From an uncultured Clostridium sp. (GTDB lineage Bacteria > Bacillota > Clostridia > Lachnospirales > Lachnospiraceae): a stretch of DNA of 6,247 nt. Where the stretch lies: positions 1 through 6,247 of the forward strand of contig CANRXD010000106.1 in assembly GCA_947643685.1 (NCBI GenBank), read 5' to 3'. Below, in pieces: positions 1 through 4,954 of the stretch. The notes beneath the pieces were generated by a model, which searched no databases, was not told the origin of the DNA, and saw nothing but the letters and a program-made list of their open reading frames with translations. Both the position numbers and the translations under genes were made by a program. How positions within the stretch are numbered: position 1 is the first letter of the stretch; every line of letters starts with the position of its first letter.

Positions 1-80
1 ATGCAAACCGTATTGTTTATCGGATAGAAGATAATGTGATAAAGATTGTTCAATGTGGTTCTCATTATAGAGATAAGTAA
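1..80 (+). CDS. Txe/YoeB-family toxin, C-terminal end only (gene enters from the left edge)
   Basis: The frame starting at base 3 reads 25 codons (ANRIVYRIEDN, then VQCGSHYRDK) to a TAA at 78-80. The NRIVYRI strand and the terminal C-x-x-HY signature match the last strands of Txe/YoeB-type (RelE superfamily) ribosome-dependent mRNA endonucleases. In that family the Arg of the (H/N)R-x-VY strand and the final His-Tyr belong to the active site, and all are present here. These toxins are normally about 85-90 residues and follow an antitoxin gene; the rest of the gene lies outside the window, so intactness cannot be judged. A second, clearly different copy of the same family lies at 1152-1325. 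Family call rests on about 25 residues, so it is good but not certain. Confidence 0.68.
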   Translation, partial: ANRIVYRIEDNVIKIVQCGSHYRDK

Positions 81-200
81 GGGTGGCAATATTTTGGCAA
101 CAGAAAATCAGCAAGCCATAATAAATGATGTAATTGAAGTAAAACAGGCGTGTATTTGCATAAAACTTTAACAAAAATAGTTAAGAGCAGCGATGAACAC
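81..200. other. AT-rich spacer between toxin end and relaxase remnant, probable junction
   Basis: This stretch is visibly more AT-rich than the relaxase remnant to its right. It contains a 25-codon plus-strand frame from a TTG at 94 to a TAA at 169-171 (starting ATENQQAIIND) with a weak GGGTGG upstream. This could be the head of a truncated gene but is too short to name. The change of composition near 180-205 coincides with the place where relaxase similarity on the minus strand stops, so a recombination or deletion junction probably lies here. Confidence 0.35.
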
Positions 201-1100
201 GCCGGGTTCGTCCAACGCTCCATGCCGGGGCCGTGTCCCGGCAGGCGGGCTTGAATGTCCACAAGGAGATTGATACGGGTATCTTTCTCCAGACGGATTT
301 TTTCTTGCGCCTGGGGTGTTTCGCTTTGCCTGCACGGTCACGGAGAGCCTCCAGGCTGTAATCGGCTCCCAGTGTTTTAGAGCGGGTGAAACGCTCCTGG
401 CCCTGGGCACGAAATTTAAGAGTTTGCTGCTCTGAACAACTTCGTAGCCTTCCTGCCACATGGCTTCTAAAAATTCATCAAAGGTACTGGCTGTTGGCAA
501 TACCCGGTCAATGGTCTGCCGCAGCAGTGACTTCCAACTCTGGCCGTTCTTTTCCGCCGCCCGCTCGCTCGCCATAGTGTTTCCCTTTTTCCTCTGGATT
601 CTCAATGATTGAAAGGCCAAATTCCTGACATATCCGGTCATTGGCTTTCCGCAGGGGAATAAAGCTGTTTTTGATGTTATTGAACTTGTGGGAACAGTCC
701 AGGGCGGTGCTGTTGAATTCGATGTGATTATGGATATGTTTCTTGTCAATGTGGGTGGCTACAATAAATTGGTGTTCGCCGCCGATAAATTCTAAAGCTA
801 ACTTGTAGCCCGGCTTGTTGGCATCCTCCGGCGTAATGGTTCCAGGCTTAAAAGATTGGATAATCAGGTAGGAAATCACATCTTTATCTGGGGAACGCCT
901 GCGCCTGGTGGTGGCGGTGTAGATCTGTTTGGAAACGGTAAATTCCTGTCAGGCCGTTTCCGGGGGACACAGGAAGCCAGCGACCAGCAGGCCGCCGTCC
1001 GTTTTCTCCGGGTTTTGCCGTAATCAATACGCTCCGCCAGCACAGCGGCAATACTGCGTCCTTCGCTGGCATGGCGGGGTTTTACTTTTGAGATTGCCAT
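168..1100 (-). pseudogene. MOBP-type relaxase / mobilization nuclease, frameshifted and C-terminally truncated
   Basis: This is a remnant of the DNA-nicking relaxase (Relaxase/MobA family, PF03432) that starts conjugative transfer of Tn1549-like elements. Starting at ATG 1100, the N-terminus MAISKVKPR...GRSIAAVLAERIDYGK matches the family's motif I region, with the candidate nicking tyrosine at residue 27. Similarity then changes frame at a run of four T at 1013-1016 and continues as NPEKTDGGLLVAGF. It meets an in-frame TGA at 949-951 and runs on through SFKPGTITPEDAN and the metal-binding triple-His motif HIDKKHIHNH (724-753). A further frame change follows a CGAG tandem duplication (562-573), leading into AAEKNGQSWKSLLRQTIDRVL. 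Another near 425-445 leads into LKFRAQGQERFTRSKTLGADY, and one near 317-330 into RINLLVDIQARL...GPGMERW. Recognisable sequence ends near 205, where family members run on for a further 150-250 residues. The left boundary at a TAA (168-170, frame ending VFIAALNYFC) is approximate. It cannot make active protein. Confidence 0.85.
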
Positions 1101-1110
1101 GTGTGGCGGC

Positions 1111-1118
1111 TCCTTTCT
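1111..1118 (-). promoter_or_regulatory. Ribosome binding site of the relaxase remnant
   Basis: On the minus strand AGAAAGGAG lies about ten bases before the ATG at 1100. It fixes the original start of the relaxase and shows the 5' end of the gene is preserved, even though the region just upstream (beyond about 1120) belongs to something else. Confidence 0.6.
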
Positions 1119-1151
1119 GTAAAATAGCAGTAGCCACAGAACGCTTACATT

Positions 1152-1325
1152 ATGTTGATAAAGGATATGCGGCGAAGTCCCTTTGAGGGCATCGGTAAAT
1201 CGGAGCCTCTGAAAGATAATTTGAGCGGTTTTTGGAGCCGCCGTATCAATGACGAACATAGGATTGTCTATGCGGTTGAGCGAGAGAATGTAGTAGTTGT
1301 CTCATGCAGGGGACATTATGATTAG
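1152..1325 (+). pseudogene. Txe/YoeB-family toxin lacking its N-terminal third
   Basis: From the ATG at 1152 the frame gives 57 residues: MLIKDMRRSPFEGIGKSEPL, then NLSGFWSRRINDEHRIVYAV and the terminal SCRGHYD. These are the hallmark blocks of Txe/YoeB toxins, which cleave mRNA at the ribosomal A site. Full family members are about 85-90 residues, so roughly the first 27 are missing. In frame, a TAG sits at 1131-1133, and no ribosome site precedes 1152. The known YoeB catalytic set is retained as Glu18, Arg37, His55 and Tyr56 (fragment numbering), but the first strand and helix, and the antitoxin gene that normally precedes it, are absent. The break lies between about 1120 and 1150, immediately upstream of the divergent relaxase remnant, so one rearrangement probably removed both the relaxase's upstream genes and the toxin's 5' end. 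Expression is unlikely. Confidence 0.82.
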
Positions 1326-1532
1326 AGGGTGACGAACGATGTACAATGTGCTAATATGTGAGTGCATTTTGAGTACAAAAAATTTTGAAAAGTGGAATAA
1401 TGGCGAATAAAAACAATAATAGTCAAAATACACATATGTGGAACACGGGAAATAAGGCCGATTAAATTCTTGTGAGAAGAGTTCGAATAATGGGCATTTG
1501 GACTGGAAAGCCTGTAAAATAAGAGGGCACTG

Positions 1533-1556
1533 AAAAACTCCCACTTTTTTGGGAGT
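1533..1556 (-). terminator. Probable rho-independent terminator, minus strand
   Basis: Read on the minus strand, ACTCCCA and TGGGAGT form a perfect 7-bp stem around a 6-base loop (AAAAAG), followed directly by a run of T (TTTTTC). It would stop leftward transcripts, such as read-through from the acetyltransferase about 180 bp upstream, before they reach the toxin and relaxase remnants. Only three of the stem pairs near the loop are consecutive G-C, so strength is moderate. Confidence 0.45.
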
Positions 1557-1586
1557 GGGACTATCCCAAAACCTGTATAATGCAGG

Positions 1587-1622
1587 TAAGGGCGGAAAGC
1601 CGCAAATCGGCATCCGCCCTTA
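1587..1622. repeat. Strong nested hairpin, 10-bp perfect outer stem
   Basis: TAAGGGCGGA (1587-1596) and TCCGCCCTTA (1613-1622) are exact reverse complements. Inside them GCCG and CGGC form a second stem around the loop CAAAT. The structure is GC-rich in an AT-rich setting and has no T-run on either side, so it is not a normal intrinsic terminator. It could be a transposon-end or REP-like structure, or an RNA element. What it belongs to cannot be told from this copy alone. Confidence 0.6.
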
Positions 1623-1655
1623 AGTAACTATTCACATATCTTATATCGGTTTTTT

Positions 1656-1685
1656 GAGTTTACACAAAACTTGAAACGGTCTCTC
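1656..1685. repeat. Possible IS256-family terminal inverted repeat remnant
   Basis: The stretch centred on GAGTTTACACAAAACTTGAA resembles the ends of IS256-family elements, which commonly contain TTTACACAAA (TTTGTGTAAA on the other strand) near the tip. No transposase or matching second end is present in the window. Resemblance is from memory of the family pattern only. Confidence 0.28.
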
Positions 1686-1732
1686 TATGCAGAATAAATA
1701 CTGGAAAATTTTCCTTTATGCATAATCATTTT

Positions 1733-2215
1733 TTATTCCTCCAATTTATATTCCATTCTGAGGATACGGGCGGTCATCCCGCAATTCTCATAAAATGCAA
1801 TCGCATCCTTGTTAAATCCCCATACGCCAAGCTCAATCATTTTGCATTTCTGCTCCCGGGCCTTTTCCAGGCAGCGCTCAAACAGCCTTCTTCCAATTCC
1901 GTTTCTTTGATGAGATTTTAAGACACAAATATCATCAATGTAAAAACAGTCAAAGTCGACGTATGTAGAGTGATTTCTGTAAGAAACAATCCAGGCAAAA
2001 GCGTATCCGACAACCTCTCCATTATCAGTTTCGGCAATGTAGATCGTGTGTTTCGGATTATTTAACCTTTCGGCAAATGCTTCCTTTGTAAAGTAGCGGG
2101 CTTCGGTTTTGAATAAGTCAGGTCTGCCTTTATGGTGTAAGTCTGCAATTTCTTTCTGAAGTGGGCGGATATGTTCACAATCGTCTATGACTGCGGTTCG
2201 TATATTTATGTTCAT
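1733..2215 (-). CDS. GNAT-family N-acetyltransferase
   Basis: A 160-residue cytoplasmic GNAT-fold enzyme that would transfer an acetyl group from acetyl-CoA to an amine of an unknown substrate. It has the length of a single-domain GNAT. The CoA-pyrophosphate loop is QRNGIGRR (residues 103-110), following the strand FYIDDICVL (91-99). The C-terminal motif is N-K-D-A-I-A-F-Y-E-N-C-G (135-146), with Tyr142 in the position often acting as general acid. The ATG at 2215 is supported by GAGGAA seven bases upstream and a consensus promoter. The gene is monocistronic: the next minus-strand gene upstream is lysR, separated by this promoter. Nothing in the sequence tells the substrate; antibiotic resistance should not be assumed. 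The reading frame looks intact, unlike its leftward neighbours. Confidence 0.9.
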   Translation of the reverse strand: MNINIRTAVIDDCEHIRPLQKEIADLHHKGRPDLFKTEARYFTKEAFAERLNNPKHTIYIAETDNGEVVGYAFAWIVSYRNHSTYVDFDCFYIDDICVLKSHQRNGIGRRLFERCLEKAREQKCKMIELGVWGFNKDAIAFYENCGMTARILRMEYKLEE

Positions 2216-2222
2216 TTTCTTA

Positions 2223-2228
2223 TTCCTC
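2223..2228 (-). promoter_or_regulatory. Ribosome binding site for the acetyltransferase
   Basis: GAGGAA on the minus strand, seven bases before the ATG at 2215. It decides the start, since no alternative start upstream has one. Confidence 0.7.
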
Positions 2229-2242
2229 GTATATTTTTTGAC

Positions 2243-2271
2243 ATTATATTCATTTTGATTTTAGTTGTCAA
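2243..2271 (-). promoter_or_regulatory. Consensus sigma-A promoter of the acetyltransferase
   Basis: On the minus strand a perfect -35 TTGACA (2266-2271) and a perfect -10 TATAAT (2243-2248) are separated by exactly 17 bases. Transcription would start near 2236, giving a leader of about 20 bases that contains the RBS. No operator dyad overlaps it, so constitutive, strong expression is likely. Confidence 0.85.
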
Positions 2272-2333
2272 GGAATATGAGAAAAAATGCAAGGTTGTCT
2301 GCGCTGCCTAAAAGACAGCTGGATTCCCCATGG

Positions 2334-3248
2334 TCACATCCCATTTCCGCCTCTATACAGCTCATGGAAAACCCGGGCCAGGGCGCGGGTGGCTTTGGAG
2401 CGGTATTCGCCGCCCGGATAGGCCAGGTTCAGCTCCAGAAAAACCCCATCTTTTCCCACGCTTAAATATTCCACATGGTCATCATGAACCAGACAGGAGT
2501 GATAAGTAAAGGCCAGCGCTACCCCCTCTCTGGCCATGGCGGCGGCGAAGGGAGCCGTAATGTTGGTATTCCTGGCAAAGGGTTCGATTCCCAGCCGGGA
2601 AAACTCTCTCCTGGCAATGGCACCGAGGATGGTTTCTGGCGCTCCTAAAATGAACTCATAGGCGGCCGCATCTTCAAGGGAAACCCAGGAGCGCCCGCCC
2701 GGTTCCCGGCGGACATGGTTCATAACAGGATGGCCTTTTTCTGCCACAATAAGAATCTCATCCCGGGTAAGGAAGTCGGTCGGGTTTTTAAACTTGAGGC
2801 TCGGGAGCGCAATGAGGGCCATGTCCAAAAGGCCCTCTGAAATCATTTCTTCCAGATAAATACTGTCTTTTTCTGTGATTTCCACATGAACATCCGGATA
2901 CCTTTCATGAAATTTTTTTAAAACCCTGGGAAGAATATAGGTACCGCGAAATGTACTGATCCCCAGCTCGATCTGTCCGCCCTTTAATTCTTCAATATCC
3001 CACACCTCGCTCTGGGCTCTGCGGTAGTGTAAGAGTATCTGTCTGGCATGGGCGATGAACACGGCACCGGAGGCGGTGGGGCGGACGCCGCGGGAGGTCC
3101 GCATGAACAGGGGAGTTCCCAGTTCCGCTTCATAAAGATGAAGAAACTGACTTAAGCTGGACTGGGCCATATAAAGTTTTTCCGCGGCATGGGAAATACT
3201 GCCTTCATCGGCGATGGTGACGATATAATTCAGCTCTTTTAAATCCAT
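2334..3248 (-). CDS. LysR-type transcriptional regulator
   Basis: A 304-residue LysR-family DNA-binding regulator of normal length. The winged helix-turn-helix occupies about residues 3-62, with the recognition segment GSISHAAEKLYMAQSSLSQF (16-35) and the family's wing ELGTPLFMRTSRGVRPTASG (42-61). A linker helix runs to about residue 88, and a periplasmic-binding-protein-like effector domain follows from about 91 (GGQIELGIS) to the end. The ATG at 3248 is chosen because GGAGG stands seven bases upstream and the encoded MDLKELNYIV is the family's usual N-terminus; the 57 extra in-frame residues upstream are non-homologous. It is divergent from the hydrolase-permease-isocitrate dehydrogenase genes and is most likely their regulator, with the effector probably a substrate or product of that pathway. 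The effector is not identifiable from sequence. The gene looks intact, although two of its presumed target genes are broken. Confidence 0.92.
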   Translation of the reverse strand: MDLKELNYIVTIADEGSISHAAEKLYMAQSSLSQFLHLYEAELGTPLFMRTSRGVRPTASGAVFIAHARQILLHYRRAQSEVWDIEELKGGQIELGISTFRGTYILPRVLKKFHERYPDVHVEITEKDSIYLEEMISEGLLDMALIALPSLKFKNPTDFLTRDEILIVAEKGHPVMNHVRREPGGRSWVSLEDAAAYEFILGAPETILGAIARREFSRLGIEPFARNTNITAPFAAAMAREGVALAFTYHSCLVHDDHVEYLSVGKDGVFLELNLAYPGGEYRSKATRALARVFHELYRGGNGM

Positions 3249-3268
3249 GGCTCCCCTCCGGAATCTGC

Positions 3269-3285
3269 TATCGGTTTTTCCGATA
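3269..3285. promoter_or_regulatory. Candidate LysR-type operator (T-N11-A dyad)
   Basis: TATCGG (3269-3274) and CCGATA (3280-3285) are perfect reverse complements around TTTTT, containing the ATC-N9-GAT / T-N11-A pattern typical of LysR-family recognition sites. It lies 21-37 bases before the lysR start codon, inside the probable lysR leader or promoter, which suits autoregulation. Confidence 0.5.
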
Positions 3286-3332
3286 TATACTATTAAAAAT
3301 TTTGTGTTTCTCTGATTACAGAAATAGTATAT
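3285..3332. repeat. 10-bp perfect inverted repeat with 28-base spacer
   Basis: ATATACTATT (3285-3294) is the exact reverse complement of AATAGTATAT (3323-3332). The half-sites are 38 bases apart, centre to centre, so they sit on nearly the same DNA face range a LysR tetramer spans. The right half overlaps the candidate -10 of the hydrolase operon. Probably regulatory; AT content lowers the weight of the match. Confidence 0.4.
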
Positions 3333-3512
3333 GATAAATTTTGTCAAAAGGCAATTTAAAAATGAACGACAAAGTGTGTGAATTGCACAAACAGAGTAAC
3401 CGTTTAGACAGACTTGCATGAAGCCTGTCCCAGCAAAGCGAGGGCATTCACCGCTCTGCCTGTACGAAAACGCGGCGATTATGAAACAAATGTAGCGAAA
3501 GGGGCCAAAACA

Positions 3513-4373
3513 ATGAGCAAAGTATCACTGAAGGGAGTCATTGATATGCATGTGCATACCAATCCGGATCTGCGTCTCCGTGCATATGATGACTTTGAAC
3601 TTATGGAGGCTGGTATCCGCGTGGGAGCCAGAGCCATCGTCATTAAGACTCACCAGGGAACCACCATGGACCGGGCCTACCTCTGTAACCGCCACAACAA
3701 GATTGTTCACGGTAATACCAACGATTTTACCATGTATGGCAGCATTACCCTCAACAAAGTGGTAGGCGGCATCAATCCCAAGGCCGTGGATACGGCGCTG
3801 AAGCTGGGAGCCAGGGTTGTATGGCTTCCGACTCAGTCCGCAAGAAACCATATGGTAAAGAATAAGCTGGATCCTGCCGGATGTGTGGACGTGGTTCGTG
3901 ACGGAAAGATTGTTCCGGAATTAAAGGATGTGTTCGGCCTCATGAAAGACCACAATGCGGTTCTTGGAACCGCCCATGTATCTCCCAAAGAGGCCTTTGT
4001 GGTTGTGGAAGCTGCCAGAGATGCAGGCATAAAGAACATTGTAATCACTCATCCGGAGTGGTGGATCGTAGACATGTCTGTGGAGGATCAGGCCCGCATG
4101 GTTAAGGATTACAACGTAATTTTAGAGCGCTGCTACGCACAGAACATGGGCGGCGGAAAATATAAGAGCAACCTCCCGTCTAATCTGGAAATCATAAAGG
4201 AAGTCGGTTACAAAAATGTTATGGTGGATACCGATGGCGGACAGACTGAGAATTCTCACTGGGAAATTGCCATGGCCGAGTACATGCAGTACCTGGTGGA
4301 CAATGGTATCCCGGAGGAACACGTTCATTATATGACCCATACAATCCCGGCCGGTCTGCTGGGCATTGAGTAA
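3513..4373 (+). CDS. Metal-dependent hydrolase, amidohydrolase-like TIM barrel (DUF6282 type)
   Basis: A 286-residue soluble protein related to amidohydrolase/PHP-like TIM-barrel enzymes; I recognise it as the DUF6282 type, whose reaction is not established. Candidate metal ligands are in the canonical order: Asp11-x-His13-x-His15 on strand 1, Lys45 (AIVIKTHQG), His155 (LGTAHVS), His180 (VITHPEWW) and Asp239/Asp241 (VDTDGG). There is no signal peptide or membrane segment. The ATG at 3513 is chosen because AAAGGGG lies eight to nine bases upstream and homology-like sequence begins there (SKVSLKGVIDMHVH); a 33-residue in-frame extension upstream has no RBS and looks non-coding. It is first in a same-strand run with a permease remnant (19-base gap) and isocitrate dehydrogenase. 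By inference it opens or deacylates an imported organic-acid derivative. All key residues are present and the frame is intact. Confidence 0.85.
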   Translation: MSKVSLKGVIDMHVHTNPDLRLRAYDDFELMEAGIRVGARAIVIKTHQGTTMDRAYLCNRHNKIVHGNTNDFTMYGSITLNKVVGGINPKAVDTALKLGARVVWLPTQSARNHMVKNKLDPAGCVDVVRDGKIVPELKDVFGLMKDHNAVLGTAHVSPKEAFVVVEAARDAGIKNIVITHPEWWIVDMSVEDQARMVKDYNVILERCYAQNMGGGKYKSNLPSNLEIIKEVGYKNVMVDTDGGQTENSHWEIAMAEYMQYLVDNGIPEEHVHYMTHTIPAGLLGIE

Positions 4374-4378
4374 GGACC

Positions 4379-4384
4379 AGGAGG
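4379..4384 (+). promoter_or_regulatory. Ribosome binding site of the permease remnant
   Basis: A full AGGAGG lies eight bases before the ATG at 4393 (followed by a second ATG at 4396). It shows that the permease's native translation start is retained although its coding sequence is shortened, and that it was translated directly after the hydrolase. Confidence 0.7.
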
Positions 4385-4392
4385 AGAAAGAA

Positions 4393-4873
4393 ATGATGAG
4401 TGCAGTAATTATTGCGTCCATCGCGCTGGCCGTTGTGCTGTCTGTCATGGGAGCTGCCTGCTTTACCGTACTGGCGTTCCTGGCGCCAATCACACTGGCG
4501 ATCTGTGAGGAATCCAAAATGGATAAGCTGACAGGCGCTGTCGCCATCAACTGCGGCGCCCTTGCAGGCGGCAATTTCCCCACGGCAGCTCTGGGCGTTG
4601 TGTTTCGGGGCCTTGTGGACACAGCCTATGAGGCGGATCCGGCTCTGGCCGTTATCCACAGGACTGAATCCGGCCGTGCTTTTTGCCTGCACCGTACTGG
4701 GCGCACAGTCCAGCGCCATCAGCCCCTTCTTTTCCGGCGGCAGCTTAATTCTCGGCTCCTGCGGAAAAGAAGAAGAGAGGAACACGCTGTTTAACCGCCT
4801 TCTGTTTGCTGCAGTCCCCAGCAGCGTGATCTGCTGCGCGGTTTATAATGTAATCGTGGCGATGATTTTATAA
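4393..4873 (+). pseudogene. MatC-like carboxylate permease, internally deleted and frameshifted
   Basis: Membrane transporter remnant that resembles MatC / ion-transporter-superfamily dicarboxylate permeases. It begins with a hydrophobic N-terminus after a strong RBS. It then shows VLAFLAPITLAICEESKMDK (about residues 28-47) and INCGALAGGNFPTAALGVV, a block like the Pro-rich hairpin near residues 110-170 of full-length relatives. At about 4650-4665 the frame changes. The other frame continues as NPAVLFACTVLGAQ, SAISPFFSGGSLILGS and a last hydrophobic helix ending VIVAMIL at 4871-4873, which is the family's usual C-terminus. Only about 160 codons remain where relatives have about 420-450. The simplest reading is two internal deletions: one near codon 17-18, where two half-helices seem fused, and one near codon 87. 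Without a repair it encodes a 133-residue protein with a nonsense tail. Transported substrate is likely a carboxylate, inferred from family and neighbours. Confidence 0.68.
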
Positions 4874-4940
4874 TGTCGGCGGCGATTGCGGGAGTGAAAA
4901 GGGTCACACAGGCTGTCTGAATTATTACAAAAAAGGAGTT

Positions 4941-4946
4941 AGGAGG
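4941..4946 (+). promoter_or_regulatory. Ribosome binding site of icd
   Basis: AGGAGG eight bases before the ATG at 4955, preceded by a second purine block AAAGGAG (4933-4938 region). It fixes the native start upstream of the premature stop. Confidence 0.75.
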
Positions 4947-4954
4947 ATTTTAAA

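Larger units (their letters stand above)
1326..1732. other. About 400 bp without a credible gene; inverted repeats and a possible IS end
   Basis: No frame here gives a recognisable protein. A 103-residue minus-strand frame (1302-1613) is rich in Phe, Tyr, Pro and Cys without any domain, and crosses several hairpins. The interval holds AT-rich DNA (1326-1530), four tightly packed inverted repeats (1533-1622), an IS256-like end at about 1660-1685, and an AT-only palindrome GGAAAATTTTCC (1703-1714) inside a loose TATGC...GCATA repeat (1686-1724) just beyond the acetyltransferase stop. It looks like degraded mobile-element DNA. Confidence 0.5.
3249..3512. promoter_or_regulatory. Divergent lysR / hydrolase control region
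   Basis: This 264-bp AT-rich gap separates the divergent genes. It holds a T-N11-A dyad (3269-3285), a spaced 10-bp inverted repeat (3285-3332), and a 9-bp direct repeat AAATTTTGT (3297-3305 and 3336-3344). A perfect TTGACA on the minus strand (3342-3347) is a candidate lysR -35, but only a poor -10 lies at the right distance. On the plus strand TATGAT (3330-3335) is a plausible -10 with a weak -35 (TTTCTC, 3307-3312), as expected for a promoter needing an activator. A start there would leave a leader of about 170 bases; it has only a weak GACAG...CTGTC hairpin and no riboswitch that I recognise. Confidence 0.45.

Noticed and set aside
1576..1581. TATAAT as a plus-strand -10 box
   Set aside because: No acceptable -35 at 16-18 bases and no gene downstream on that strand; it lies in the loop of a small hairpin.
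1302..1613. 103-residue minus-strand frame
   Set aside because: Composition is atypical, no motif or RBS, and it runs through the hairpin cluster and the toxin end.
1686..1724. Terminator for the acetyltransferase at the GGAAAATTTTCC palindrome
   Set aside because: The stem is nearly all A-T with bulges and has no convincing T-run; the structure at 1533-1556 is a better candidate.
2282..2317. Terminator for lysR (TGTCT/AGACA stem then T6 on the minus strand)
   Set aside because: The stem is only 5 bp with a 12-base loop and the T-run is eight bases away, too weak to call.
3249..3419. LysR frame open 57 residues upstream of the chosen start
   Set aside because: The extension crosses the promoter region, lacks an RBS, is unlike the family, and the ATG at 3248 has GGAGG and the usual N-terminus.
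3414..3512. 33-residue N-terminal extension of the hydrolase
   Set aside because: No RBS before 3414; family-like sequence begins at 3513, which has AAAGGGG upstream.
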